This document shows positions 1-11,713 of a stretch of 64,000 bases of DNA, piece by piece. Origin of the DNA: Pseudisothecium myosuroides (lineage: Eukaryota > Streptophyta > Bryopsida > Hypnales > Lembophyllaceae); contig OX637292.1 in the NCBI GenBank assembly GCA_951799445.1, positions 1,739,296 to 1,803,295 of the forward strand. Direction: 5' to 3'. Each line of letters starts with the position of its first letter. The first letter of the stretch is position 1. The notes beneath the pieces were generated by a model, which saw nothing but the letters and a program-made list of their open reading frames with translations, was not told the origin of the DNA and made no database searches. Position numbers and translations under genes: made by a program.

Positions 1-134
1 AACCACCCCAATAAAATAGCGTTTCTTGTCCGAGGCATGCTGCATATAAATACGGATACGTGGTTAGGATAAATAAAAGACACAACTGCAAGGACGTGCA
101 CCTAAGTAAACACTAAAAGAAATTGAGAAAATAC

Positions 135-1536
135 CTGACCACTAAGGCAAATCCATATGAATTTCACCAAGATCATATGTAGTACCTTTTCCAAAAGCGT
201 GATGACATCCTTAAACGCTGGAGGAATAGGGCCTTTGTTTGACCCCTTGAGACTAGAGACAGAAACATTCAAGATACATTGGTCCACAGGGGACACCGCA
301 CTGAAATCTGGCTGTTGAGGAGGCAAGCTGTGTAATAGGTGGGACTGAGTAAGCGAGAATCCTGAAGAGGTGTCCTTCATGGCTCCATCACTTGTCGCCT
401 GATCCACAATTGGAGTCTCCGCTTTCCTCTTCTTTCCCTTCTGTTTGCCTTGGGCATCAATTTTCTCCTTCTCTGCCTTCCGTTCCCTCTTCTTCATTTC
501 GTTTTCTTCAAGCTTCTTCTTTGCGGTTTCCCACTTCTCCTCCTTTTTCTTGTCAGCTACAGAGCGCTTCTTCAAGGCCTTCACACGGGCTTCATCATCA
601 AGGCTGGCTAGTTCAGGTAACGCTGCCTCCTCAATGGGTCTTTCTTTTATGCTTGTAAATAGATCTTTTTCCTCAGCTGGTGTGAATCCGCCACTACATT
701 CCAAATACCAGGCTCCGGATTGAAGATGACCAGTCGGCCAGGTCTTGTCTTGAGCAGATGAGAACATGCAAGCATCGGAAGTGCGACCTAGCCAGCTATT
801 AAGAAAGGGCGGTAAGTTGGCCTTCGAAATGGCCTTCTTCGGGTACAGCTCCAATTTGAAATACCTGATGAGAAATCGGTATCTCAGAATTAGAACTCCT
901 CCATTGACATTTATAGCAGAAGGAAAAAGACACAGTGCAAAGAAACAAATGCTACACCTATTAATCTTGAAAACTAGAAAAATTATTCATACCTGTAAAT
1001 AGTCCTCTTCACCACAAGGGAAGAATTCTTAAAGTCCTTGAACGAGTTTGACTTTTTAAAAGAGTCCCCACCCTTAAAGGCACCTGCATATGCATGGTCC
1101 CACAGTTTCATCCTCCAGAACTCAATGTAGTCAGTAAGAGTGGCTGGCTCCGTATGCACCTCCATGTTAACCTGAATGTTGTCGGCCTTAATGATACTCT
1201 CATATAACTCAAGGGCAGAGTCTTTGATCTGTCAAAGGAGCCGAATTAGAAAAAATTTGAAGCTCCATAGGAAAGACGAATAAAAAATATGATACTTTTA
1301 GGATACTTACCGCAGCATACCAGCAGGCCTTTGCGACAAAGCTCACAATTTTGTCGTCATTTACGGGTCTCGGTGGAACACGACGAGCCTCCCGAGTAGG
1401 GGCAGAAGAATTCATCCACTTCAACCACTTTACTTTGTGTCTTGATTTGGCGTTTGCAGTGGCAATGATTTGGAGCTTGTCCAGGGTTAATTCTTGAACA
1501 GCGTATAAGCTCCAATGCCGTTCAATTTGAGATGAA
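135..1536 (-). CDS. 3' exons of an unrecognised multi-exon gene (gene X)
   Basis: Three minus-strand exons can be read: about 1311-1536, 993-1228 and 135-864, with donors such as GTAAGTATCC and GTATGAATAA and acceptors TTGACAG and ATCAG. The last two join in phase. The product reads through ERHWSLYAVQELTLDK, then CWYAA and IKDSALELYES, and ends in a Lys/Glu-rich segment (KKKEEKWETAKKKLEENEMKKRE) likely to be a charged helix, then a Ser/Pro tail. The gene continues past the left edge after the donor at 134. The exons at 6514-7309 are its upstream part, with a solo LTR in the intervening intron. The phase between the 6514 and 1536 exon ends does not match with the sites I picked, so one junction is wrong or frameshifted. 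I do not recognise a family for this C-terminal part and assign no function. Confidence 0.5.
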
Positions 1537-1821
1537 CTAAATGCGTATCAGTTTATACCTGTCGTACGCGTAATCTAGGTGTAAGTATCTTTAACCACAA
1601 AAACGTGCTAAGATGACACAAGTTATCGTCCCAGGAGATTCCAGACGTTGCTTCAAAATTAGTTTCTCGAGACCTCTAAGTTTCCGGACTTTGACCACCT
1701 TGAGAGGGGTCCTTTCAACACACAAACACTTTTCCGGAACTACTTCCTTTCCGGATTCTCTTCCGGATCCAGCCCTATCCAATATTTCGGTTCCGTTTTT
1801 CTAATAAGTTGGTTTTCGATA

Positions 1822-1842
1822 CCTCTGTTTTACCCTCAGAGG
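1822..1842 (-). other. Conserved stem-loop in LTR3 (shared with LTR1)
   Basis: The sense strand reads CCTCTG-N9-CAGAGG, a 6-bp stem with a 9-nt loop, inside a block (AACCCTCTGAGGGTAAAACAG) also found in LTR1 at 12081-12101 and 55721-55741. The rest of the two LTRs is mostly unalike at DNA level, so this is one of few conserved non-coding islands. A role in the RNA leader is inferred. Confidence 0.5.
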
Positions 1843-2692
1843 GTTCCTCACTTGCTCTTTCCGAGGGGTAGGGAACTGCACCACTCCGTATCTGACATAA
1901 ACTCTAATAATATAAAACAAAACACAACCCAAGAATAAATCTAGTTGAGTAAACAGGGTGGCCTCCTCACAACATTCCGGATGGCCTATCCGGAAAGCTG
2001 GTCACACAGGATAGCGTTAGGTCCTCCTTACTACAACGACGGATACCGGACTTTCGGAACTAAGGGAATGACTTCCTAGCTCTCGACCGCTCATGAGGTT
2101 GACTAGCCTTCCGGACGGGTGGAAATATTCCTCTGGCGGTTGCCTATCTCCGCACGGAACCGCCCCTGCGAATTCCGGACTAGCTTCCGGACCACTTCTT
2201 GGTCTCCACCGGATTACCGTACCAGCGTTTTAAAGGCGCCACTTTCTCACTGCGCAAGTCTAAAAACTCCTCTGCAAGACACACTTAGCCTAATCCGGCA
2301 GTCCACGAATCCGGACTCCTCCCCCTTGCACACTCTCACTTACACATCCACACAAGTGACTATAGACGCGATACGCAAGAGAATAATCCAACGAGTGCTT
2401 TCCTGAATGCTTTAGATTAAATGAACAAGGAAAAAGGAATGACAGGCCAACAAACCGGCCTGCCCTTAAAAACCCACAAAAAAGGCAGCCCAAACGGCCA
2501 CCAGAAAACCGGCCAACGGCCAACTAAAAAGCAAAAGGGCAACGGCCCTGAAGGCCGTTCCGGGAAAACTGCAAAACCATTTAATCCCTAAAAGTCCGGA
2601 ACTACTGGGCCTACATCCGGAAAATCCGGTTCTGGAACTACCATCCTGGTAAGAATCCTAACTACAATTACTGCTACTGCTACCCTAGATAG

Positions 2693-4591
2693 TCATTTAT
2701 TTCTCTTAGCCTTCTTTACAGACGTGCCACCCTGAGCTGGCGATCCACCTGTCTTCTGGGGTGGGGTGTTCTTCGTCTTCGACCTGGTCCGGGGAGGCTG
2801 CAACTCTTCCTCCTCCGATTGAGTCGTCTCCCCCTCTTCCGATTCCGGGTCCGTCTCGCTCAGTAGCCGTCGTCCCCTTGGTTTCGGAACAGTAAGATCG
2901 ATGAGCTGGGACGGTGGCGGTGTCTGGAGAAAGGGCTGGAGCATGTGGGTGAAACTCACCGGATCCGTCCGGGCTGGATTCAACACCGTTCCGGGTAAAG
3001 GTGGTTCCCGGAAAGTAGAACCCACCGGTCTGTCGGGGAACAGATTTGCTACGGACGCAGTTCTTCCGACTGGGACGCCTAAGACAACATCTTTTACTGG
3101 AGTGGAGGCCGCAAACTGCTTCACCAGCGACCTCCTCTTCTGTGCCGATGCTGTTCCGGCTTGCGACGTTCCGGCGATTGTCTTGCTCTTTGCCGGAGAA
3201 GGCTGGTTCTGTGCCCCTCCTTCTTAGAGATCCTGACCTAGGTCAAAAAGGCCTTGGTCTAACCCCTCAAGCGGATCCAAGTTTCCCAACAGTTGCCGGA
3301 CTTCCTTGAGCATTCCCTCAATCCGGACTTCAAAATCCACAAGGATGCTCACCACCTTCGATCCCGCCACGTGACCATCCTTCACCATGTGATTATTCCA
3401 GAGTGTAGCTCTGGCAAGAATATCCGCCGGAGTGTCAAACAGACTTCTGACATTCCGGACCAGATCGAGGGCTTCTCCCTCTTTTGTTTCAGCGGCCATC
3501 CTCTCTTTCTCCGACCACGCAGCTTGTTCTCGAAACCGGTCCCGTTCTTGCTCCAAGGTCAGAATCCGGTCCTCCAGCTGCTTCACCGCTTCCGGATCTG
3601 GCCTTTCCGCCAACGCCACCAGGATTTGGGTTTCTTCCTTCACACCCAATTTCTCGCACATTTGCCGGATCAGCGCCGACATCCGCTCATTCTGTGCCCG
3701 GGTAGCTAACAGCCATTTGATGGTGGCCTCTAGCTGATCTGTTTCCGGAAGTGGTTCTCGGGGCTTCTCTTCCTCCTCGGCTTCTTACTTACCCCGCGCA
3801 CCCCGATCAGTCGATTTCCGGCGCGTCCCTCCAACGTTTGGTGATGCCTGCTCCGGTTCTGGTTCCTCTTCTTCCGGCTCGAGCTCATCCGGTTCATCTT
3901 CTGCGGGAAGTCCATACCTCAATAAATTCTCGCCCTTCCGGTATATGGTCATTTCCGGTCCGGCCAGTGCATCCTCGGAGTGATACAGATGAAAAAGATA
4001 GGGGCTAATCGGACTTGACTTCTTGTTCGCGATATTGACCGCTAACTTTTCCACTACGGAGTGAATGATCACTCCCCAGCTGACCGGCCTGGGAGCCGGA
4101 TTCTCTCTATCTCCCAGCGCTCCGAAAATGGTGTTTGCCACGGTCATTGTAATCCGGGTGGGCTTTTCCGGATACAAGATAGGGATGAGGAATGCTAACA
4201 ACTGCCCATCCCGTGGACTCTTACAATCACTCGCGGTGTTTCCCTCCTTAGAATCCGCATGACTCCGGAATACCTCCACGGCGTAAGTATCCGTCCGGGA
4301 CGCCATTCCGGAACCCCTGCTCGGCGTAAAGTATGCCTTCGCCCACAACTCCGGAGTCCAGGCCCTAGATCGACCCCTAATCGTCAAATCGAACTGATTA
4401 CCTACTCCGAAAACCAGCTCATCAATCATCTCTTCACTCCGGACGTTCCATGGACGTTTTACCAATCCTAAACACCCCATGATTTCTAGGTCCTCTTCTA
4501 ACTCCTTTAGGCGCTCCGGATCCGATGGGACAATCGGACGTACGCCCCGGGCTGTCACTACCGACCTCCGGGATCGACTCGCTTCCGCCAT
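2693..4591 (-). pseudogene. LTR3-encoded protein, two in-frame stops
   Basis: About 632 codons inside LTR3 copy A, sense with the LTR. I chose the ATG at 4591 (MAEASRSRR...) because it aligns with the conserved start of the LTR1 protein; the frame stays open upstream to 4702. Order: N-terminal globular domain of about 220 residues (MGCLGLVKRPWNVRSEEM, SRGSGMASR, YPEKPTRITMTVANTIFGAL, SPISPYLFHLYHSEDAL); acidic stretch (EPEEEEPEPEQ) and basic patch (TRRKSTDRGARGK); coiled coil (VKQLEDRILTLEQERDRF); and a Pro/Ser-rich tail with basic clusters. TAA stops at 3785-3787 and 3224-3226 replace CAA glutamine codons present in copy B. The layout of the N-terminal domain recalls the 'putative plant transposon protein' domain next to some gypsy genes, which is an inference. 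The function is unknown. Confidence 0.75.
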
Positions 4592-4956
4592 CTCACCGAC
4601 TGCTAGGACAATCCGGTGCAATTGGCACCTTCCTCCCTTTCTCTCCCTAACACGCCCTAACTCACCACTCTTTCTCTCTTCTAACGCACCGTGGAAGAAC
4701 ACGGGTAAAAGAGACTGAATGAGGCTGGCGGTGGGGTTTAAGTACCTGTCGGAACCCTAAGTTCCCGCCGCCAAAAACGTTCCCGTAAGTTCCCTAGCCG
4801 GAACCTAGGCGGTAGGTCCCTACGATCCGGAACTTTCCGGAACTTTCCGGCTTTCCGGCTACGGTTTCCGGCTGGCTGCGTAACCTATTTAGAGTTTTAT
4901 CCTTTCTACCTAGAAACTAATTTCTATTTCTAATATCTAAGTCCTAACTTGGTATT

Positions 4957-6363
4957 TGTCACGCCCCTATCTCCTTGGGGTGCCCGAAGAACCTGAGTGA
5001 GCAAGGGGGGACCTTGAGGGTGACTGCCCAAGCCTTGCAACAGACTCGGAAGGGAGAAATAGAAACTCCGTGTCATGATCCTCATCTTGAGGCATGCCCG
5101 TGCCATCGTGGTGAGCAAGGGGGACGTTGGGGGGTGACTCCCCAAGCCTTGCAAGAGACTCGGTGTGTAAAATTAGGAGTTCCAAGCAGTCAGAGCGTTG
5201 TAGCGCTCTACTCGGGATAGCTGGAGTAGCGTGTGATACATGCTTGGAAAGCTTGCAAGAAGACGCTTCTAATGGTACTTAGAACGTGAGATTCCGAGTT
5301 GGGAGTCAAAAGTTATGACCCCGCAAAGTTGGCAGTGTCCCGACGCGCAGTGGCGCGCGCCAACGCGCGGCCAGCGCGTCTGGCGCGTTTCGGGACTGCA
5401 GAGCTTGGGATGGAGGTTTTTGAGTGATTTCTTTGGCCAAATGGGGCATGTAGCATATCATTGGAAAGCTATGAACACAAGGATGCTAGAATGATAAGCA
5501 TTACGAGGTTCTAAGTTATTAGTCAAAAGTTATGGCCAAGAGAAGGGCCGTGGTGAAGGCGTGACGCCTCTCCCGGTGAACCCGAATCTTTGGAGGGCCA
5601 TAACTTTGCAAGAACTTAGTCAAATGGGACGAGTGAGGAGTCTATCGGCAACTTCTCATTTTGTAGATGTCGAAAATGGGCTCGCACGTCTCATTTGGAG
5701 CTCTGAGCGCAGAGTTACGCCGGTTAGAAGATCGGGAGTCCAAACGGTGACGGAACTTGGCGATTCGGGTTGGAAGTGGGTGGTCTTCCAAAACCCAAGT
5801 GTGTTTGGGTTCCTCCTTTGACATAGGACGGGGGGGTCTGCCGAATCCCACAGCATATACTATAGGAGGGGTTGGTCTCCCTCCTCACTCCCACTTGGAG
5901 CCTTGGTGAGTCCCGGTGACTCAAGTGTGGTGATGTGACTTCACCACCGGTCCAAGGCACCATGGGACACTTGTGTGTGTGTCCCGGGGCACCGGTTGGG
6001 TGGAGTCCCGCTCCTTGCTAGGCCACACTCGATGTGTCCCGAGTTGTGAGTCCCGGTTAGCCATGTTGGAAAAAGTAGCAAATGCAAGATGGGCTAGCAT
6101 GGAGTGGGGTAACACTCAAGGGCGGTTAGGACCGTGGTGAGTAGTGCCACCATGAGTCCTTATACATTGAGATGGAAGTTCCGCCCCATGTTACCAAGTG
6201 ACATGCCAGGTGCCACGAGTGGAGTGCGTGTTAGTAGTCCTGGTGACTGGGACTTAACAAAATGAGTTGGAAATGAAGACTAACTTTGTATGTGCTCGGC
6301 ATGTGCAGTGTTAGGCAGTTTGTGACCCAAGTGAAGTTGTGAAGTGTCATTTGGGTCGCGACA
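4957..6363 (+). mobile_element. LTR2 copy a, 1.4-kb solo LTR
   Basis: Begins TGTCACGCCCC and ends GGGTCGCGACA, with inverted termini. It is flanked by GTATT (4952-4956 and 6364-6368). The uninterrupted target is preserved in LTR3 copy B near 35777. The element is nearly identical to 14840-16248 and, reversed, to 8873-10281. It has no credible coding frame. It contains a GC-rich, self-complementary block rich in GCGC at about 5338-5395. The sense orientation is uncertain because both ends resemble plant gypsy LTR termini; plus is used by convention. Confidence 0.85.
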
Positions 6364-6513
6364 GTATTTAAATGCAAAAATTGAAAAAGTTCTGTTACTT
6401 TTATCTCCACTAAATTGCTAATTGGGACTTTCCGGATGATACGTACTCCCACAATACCAATAGTAATGGGACCAATGGACAGCGAGGAAAATCGAGGAGG
6501 AAAAGTCAGTTAC

Positions 6514-7309
6514 CTCTTGAAGCCACTCGTCCCCTAAAGCCGGATTTGCCACCGCTTGAATCTTGTAAAGTTTCTGGTTGAGCAATCTCATAGCTTCCTT
6601 CGTTGCACTGACCATTGTGGCTGCAATACCATCTGTAGTAACATCATGAACTGGGGTATCCTCGTGGTATTTGCGGACAGCAACATCTGCTGCAGCCGAG
6701 ATATCTTGCTGGAAAACAGAATCATGGTATGAATCTCAAGGAATAAGGCAATTACAAAATAAGATAGTTACCAGCTCCTGAGAAAAAATACGGCTGAAAT
6801 ACAATGAATTTCATAGTGAATGAAAAACTTATTTGGAAAATGAACGAGGTAAACACCTCCATCGGCATATTGTACCATTTTTTTTGGACGTTTTGGGAAC
6901 ACGCCTTGGCTTCCGCAGGGGTCAAAAGTTTAGTGAACTTCTTAGTTGGCATCGTGCCATACTTGCGAACACGATACAAGGTATGAACAAGGTTGGTCTT
7001 GACGTGTGAGTTTTCAGTGTGCCTAATGTCCAGCACACAATCAATTAGTTAGCGTTTGCTTGTCTAGGACTATAAAAATAATCAAATTACAAAGTGCTAA
7101 AGTGGGAACTTACTGATTGATATCATGCATGACCTGCATGGCCGCCCCAAGTCTACCTCTGGTCTCCAGCACTATCGAATCAACATGGACATGCCACTTG
7201 AGGTCCGCGCTATGAAGTCTTCTAATGTGTCTCATCCAAGCAATACGGCCATGGTTACCATCACAGATAAAAAATTTCGCGTCCACCAAGTGTTTCAGGT
7301 GAGGATCAT
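6514..7309 (-). CDS. Gene X upstream exons, ParB-like DGNH motif
   Basis: Exons at 7114-7309, 6862-7022 and 6514-6708 on the minus strand, with donors GTAAGTT, GTGTTT and GTAACT and acceptors ATTAG and TTCCAG. The first contains FFICDGNHGRIAWMRHI, resembling the 'DGxHR..A' signature of ParB/sulfiredoxin-like folds, followed by LKWHVHVDSIVLETRG. Later exons read HTENSHVKTNLVHTLYRV and TKKFTKLLTPAEAKACSQ. The 5' side is cut at 7309/7310 by the end of LTR1, so the start and first exons are missing. A second ParB-like gene at 29409-39414 has a similar order (GQHSVEAAKRM, then W-x-C-x-VV, then an NRVNHF segment). The ParB relation rests on a short motif; no biochemical role is claimed. Confidence 0.5.
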
Positions 7310-8872
7310 TGTCGCAGCACAGAGTAAGTGAATTCCCTGTTATACTCCCAAAAACCACTTTAAAGCATAACAAAATGACTCTAAAGATCGAACCCACGAG
7401 ATTCTGTGAAGTGTCTAGCTCTATTCCCAACTTAAGCTCAGCCAGTATCCAATTTCTACCTTCCGGTCCTAGATCTAAAACCGGAAACAACAACACACCG
7501 AAAACAACGACTAGACCTCTCTCTATTTCTTCCGGTCTGTCAAGCTATTCGGTCCTGTAAAACTTTCACCACCCAGGATCCTTCAACTTCAGATCCTGGA
7601 ACTCTTCTTGACCAATCCGTTCCGGTCCTGTCACACGTACTCTCACTCCACTCCGGTTTAGTTTAGCCTCTGTTTCACCATTAGAGGGTTCGCCGTTTGC
7701 TTTTGAGAGTGGCAGGCCCGCCACTCCTTCCGTGACTTATAGTGGCTGAAGACCCACTTTTCTAATCCACTACTTCCTACACTAGCACGGATCCGGTTTG
7801 ATCTCTCACAGCCACCCGGACAACGATCCGGTTTGCAGATCACACAAAGACCCCCCGTACGATCCTCTCATACTACAACGACCTTGATGCCAAGTTCCCT
7901 CCGTGCGAAGTTAGGTGGTTACAAGCGAACTCATCCGTTCCAACATCAACTAAAGTCCTTCCGTTTACCAACTAGGGCAGCGAGACCTCACGGGAGATCG
8001 GACACTCAACCGGATTTCCTATCCAGGAGTTCTAGCGCGACTAAGGACTCCTTCCCTATCCGCCTAGCCTAACAACGGTTTTCTCGCTCGGAATCGTGAA
8101 CTGTAGAGGCGCTGAGGAACTGAAATTTGCTCCCAACACTTAGAATACCCATTCACATGCACATAAGAGCAAAACAAACACACCAAGGGGAGAAATCTCT
8201 CTAGAATCTGCATACATCTTCCTAACTCCTCACCAAAACAGCCCTGCCACGCGCGGGAGAGACGTACAACAAGGAATCATTAGAAAACACACAAAAACTC
8301 AAGAGAAAAGACTCCCAGTTTCCTTCGCAGAGACTGACTAATATACACTTTAAAACTCAAAAGTCAACATAAAGGGGCCCGGAAAGTCCGCGCGGAACTT
8401 TTGGTCCCCGCCGAGCCGGCCAGACCGGAGAAAACCCGATCCAGATCTGACACACCGGATCAAATCCGGTCCGGTCCTAACTAACAAATATTTACAAAAC
8501 TAATCCTAACTATCCTATCATAACCGGATCTATTCCTTGATCCGTTCCTTCGTCCATAACTTGGTCTTCGCCTTGGTCCACGCTCTGATCTTGATCCTCA
8601 CCCTGATTTGGGGTCAGATCCATACCTTGATCTTGCCCCGGGTTCAGTGTGGGACTTCTAGGCGGGTCCGTTCCAAGCTGCTCGAAGACGTCTGTCAAGT
8701 TCCGGTTCCGCTCCCCGGTTTCACGTTCTGGGAGATCCGGTGACGAATCCAAGTTGATGGTGTGCGCGAGCTTCTTCCCACTCTTCTTTGACTGGGGAGT
8801 TCCCTCCTTTCCTTCCGTCGGAATGCCCACGTTCGGAAAAGACCTGGGCATTGAAAGGTCGGACAGATGGAA
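7310..8872 (-). mobile_element. LTR1 copy a, 3' part of an LTR
   Basis: Minus-strand LTR1 sequence ending CTGTGCTGCGACA at 7310. It matches the last 1.56 kb of the full LTR1 copies, including the palindromic hairpin (7707-7726), and stops abruptly at 8872, where LTR2 copy b begins. It is probably the remains of the 3' LTR of the element whose gag and 5' LTR lie at 10282-16624. No 5-bp duplication links its outer flank (ATCAT) with the flank at 16625 (CTTGT). Confidence 0.75.
8510..8872 (-). pseudogene. LTR1 protein, C-terminal fragment
   Basis: About 120 codons matching the C-terminus of the LTR1 protein (SFPNVGIPTEGKEGTPQSKK, then SPDLPERETGERNRNLTDVF). It ends in the Asp/Gln-rich repeat tail (DQGMDLTPNQGEDQDQ...) and VMIG. 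The N-terminal three quarters are lost at the junction with LTR2. The tail differs from other copies by small substitutions and repeat-unit changes. Confidence 0.7.
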
Positions 8873-10281
8873 TATCGCGACCCAAATGACACTTCACAAC
8901 TTCACTTGGGTCACCAACTGCCTAACACTGCACATGCCGAGCACATACAAGGTTAGTCTTCATTTCCAACTCATTTTGTTAAGTCCCAGTCACCGGGACT
9001 ACTAACACACACTCCACTCGTGGCACCTGGCATGTCACTTGGTAACATGGGGCGGAACTTCCATCTCAATGTATAAGGATTCATGGTGGCACTACTCACC
9101 ACGGTCCTAACCACCCTTGAGTGTTACCCCACTCCATGCTAGCCCAACAAGTATTTGCTACTCATATACCATGGCTAACTGGGACTCACATTGGGACGCA
9201 CACACACCCAAAGTGGCCTAGCAAGGAGCGGGACTCCACCCAACCGGTGCCACGGGACACCTACAAGTGTCCCATGGTGCCTTGGAACCGGTGGTGAAAC
9301 TACACCACCGCACTTGAGTCACCGGGACTCACCAAGGCTCCAAGTGGGAGTGAGGAGGGAGACCAACCCCTCCTATAGTATATGCTGTGGGATTCGGCAG
9401 ACCCCCCCGTCCTATGTCAAAGGAGGAACCCAAACACACTTGGGTTTTGGAAGACCACCCACTTCCAACCCGAATCGCCAAGTTCCGTCACCGTTTGGAC
9501 TCCCGATCTTCTAACCGGCGTAACTCTGCGCTCAGAGCTCCAAATGAGACGTGCGAGCCCATTTTCGACATCTACAAAATGAGAAGTTGCCGATAGACTC
9601 CTCACTCGTCCCATTTGACTAAGTTCTTGCAAAGTTATGGCCCTCCAAAGATTCGGGTTCACCGGGAGAGGCGTCACGCCTTCACCACGGCCCTTCTCTT
9701 GGCCATAACTTTTGACTAATAACTTAGAACCTCGTAATGCTTATCATTCTAGCATCCTTGTGTTCATAGCTTTCCAATGATATGCTACATGCCCCATTTG
9801 GCCAAAGAAATCACTCAAAAACCTCCATCCCAAGCTCTGCAGTCCCGAAACGCGCCAGACGCGCTGGCCGCGCGTTGGCGCGCGCCACTGCGCGTCGGGA
9901 CACTGCCAACTTTGCGGGGTCATAACTTTTGACTCCCAACTCGGAATCTCACGTTCTAAGTACCATTAGAAGCGTCTTCTTGCAAGCTTTCCAAGCATGT
10001 ATCACACGCTACTCCAGCTATCCCGAGTAGAGCGCTACAACGCTCTGACTGCTTGGAACTCCTAATTTTACACACCGAGTCTCTTGCAAGGCTTGGGGAG
10101 TCACCCCCCAACGTCCCCCTTGCTCACCACGATGGCACGGGCATGCCTCAAGATGAGGATCATGACACGGAGTTTCTATTTCTCCCTTCCGAGTCTGTTG
10201 CAAGGCTTGGGCAGTCACCCTCAAGGTCCCCCCTTGCTCACTCAGGTTCTTCGGGCACCCCAAGGAGATAGGGGCGTGACA
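8873..10281 (-). mobile_element. LTR2 copy b, at a recombination junction
   Basis: Reverse orientation of LTR2 copies a and c over the full 1409 bp. The left terminus is TATCGCGACCC instead of TGTCGCGACCC, and the right terminus is GGGGCGTGACA. Unlike the other two copies it lacks a target duplication: TGGAA on the left, GACCG on the right. The left flank is mid-LTR1 and the right flank is mid-gag of the LTR1 element. This is what recombination between two separate LTR2 insertions would leave. Confidence 0.8.
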
Positions 10282-11614
10282 GACCGGGTAGGAAATTCGG
10301 GTTCAGCATGTTGGATCGGATCGGAACAGCAATCCCTTTCCCTCTCCCATAAGTTGGCTGAATCTGGTAAACTTCCTCCTCTTCCTCAGGTGCCATGGTG
10401 TAGTACACCTCTTCTTCTTCAGGATACATGAAGTGAACGTGCTTCGGGTTGGTTCTTTGGCACTCGCTCGGGTAATGACCCGGTTCGCCACACCTTCCGC
10501 ACCAGACGTTGGATCGGGAAGTCGGGACAATCCGTCTTGGTCTCCGGTTCTCTGCGATGTTGACCTTGATCGCCTCCAATGTGTCTTGGAGTTTCTTGAT
10601 TGCCTTCTTAGAATCCGTCTCCTCTGCCTTCACTTTCACAACGGACTTTCGACTCTGCCCCTTTTTAGACGAACGTCGGGGAGGTGAAACACTCCGTTCC
10701 GTATCCGAACTGGATGAACTCCGATCGGAAACTTCCGATCCGGTCGACTCAGAAGTGCTTTCCGAGTCTGAGGCCTTCTTTCGATGCTTCGATTTCCGGT
10801 CGATCTTCTTGCCCTTTCCTCTGGCTTGCTCTTCGCTCCGCTTCAGGGACTTCCGGAGTGACTGCGCTGAATTCTCGTAATTGGTTGCAGCATCCATGGC
10901 CTCTCTGAGCGTTCTTGGGCGCGTTTGTTGGATCAGGAATCCCATTGACTCGGGTAATCCGGCAACGTACCACTCCACCTGCAAACTAGGAGCAATCTCA
11001 GTGGTTAACTTCTGCATGAGAGCTTTCACTCTCTACCCGTACCTTCGCACGGATTCGGACGATTTCATCGTCAATGTATTCAGCCGGCCCAAAGCTCTGG
11101 CTTCTCCACCAACTTCCCGGAATGCTTGCAGAAAGTCCGTTCTCAGCTGATCCCAGTTATTCCGGATCAAATCCGGAACATCTTGGTACCATTTGAGAGC
11201 TTCCCCCTTCAGCAATCCTTGAAAGATTCTTCGCTGGGCCGCCTCATTCTCTTGGTTGGCGAGTGCAGTCGATTCAAACTTGCACAGCCATTCGTCCGCA
11301 TCTTGGCTACCGTCGCCCTTGTAACGTTTGTACCTTAACCGGGTCATGACTTCTTCCTCTTCCGAATCCGGTTCTTCCCCTTCCGGTTCAGATCCTCGTT
11401 CGGAAGTTGACGGAGTATTCCCCGATCTCGGACTTTCGATCTGCTCTCCAGGCGCAGGTACAAAGATCGGTTGGTCACCCGGATCAGAGTTATCCGGATC
11501 ACTAAAACCAGGTCCAGACGATTCTCCTTGATTCTTCTTCAATCGTTCAGACCTTCTTTCGCTTCCTGTATTTCTTCTCATGAATGCGAAATCCGGTTTT
11601 TCGTCAAAAACCAA
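10282..11614 (-). pseudogene. gag: Ty3/gypsy gag with CCHC zinc knuckle, truncated
   Basis: Read on the minus strand after the PBS. The N-terminus is charged (SERRSERLKKNQGESSGPGF). Next comes a retrotransposon gag domain (DADEWLCKFE, then GLLKGEALKWYQDVPDLIRN, LRTDFLQAFREVGGEARALG). A Lys/Ser-rich region follows, then a zinc knuckle CGRCGEPGHYPSEC (CX2CX4HX4C). The frame is broken by an in-frame TAG at 11033-11035 between RRYG and RVKALMQKL, where related gags often have Gln. The 3' end is replaced by LTR2 at 10281, so protease and pol are missing. Gag would form the particle shell and bind genomic RNA. This copy cannot do so intact. Confidence 0.85.
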
Positions 11615-11695
11615 ATCTCAATCCGGAAAAGACAAGACAGAAAATAAAACAACTACTGACTTTGCTACTAGGAATAAACACTGACAGCTTTAGAA

Positions 11696-11713
11696 TCCCC
11701 GGCAGCGGCGCCA
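11696..11713 (-). other. Primer binding site (tRNA-Asp type)
   Basis: The sense strand reads TGGCGCCGCTGCCGGGGA, 10 nt downstream of the LTR1 end at 11724. It is close to the TGGCGCCGTTGCCGGGGA site of many plant gypsy elements, usually assigned to tRNA-Asp. It proves that the sequence ending at 11724 is a 5' LTR and fixes the sense of LTR1 as minus here. Confidence 0.85.

Larger units (their letters stand above)
1560..6453 (-). mobile_element. LTR3 copy A, solo LTR of a large Ty3/gypsy-like family
   Basis: Read on the minus strand it starts TGTGGGAGTACG at 6453 and ends GTACGACA at 1560. It is flanked by the 5-bp duplication ATACC (1555-1559 and 6454-6458). Subtracting the nested LTR2 (4957-6363 plus its GTATT duplication) leaves about 3.48 kb. 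No internal domain or second LTR is present, so it is best read as a solo LTR. It lies in an intron of gene X. It carries a long sense reading frame (2693-4591) and, near its 3' end, the CCTCTG/CAGAGG hairpin shared with LTR1. Copies B, C and D are at 30025, 57325 and 58344. Confidence 0.85.

Noticed and set aside
4957..6363. Short open frames in LTR2 (up to 107 codons)
   Set aside because: They occur on both strands, overlap each other and lack any motif. They are identical between copies only because the DNA is.
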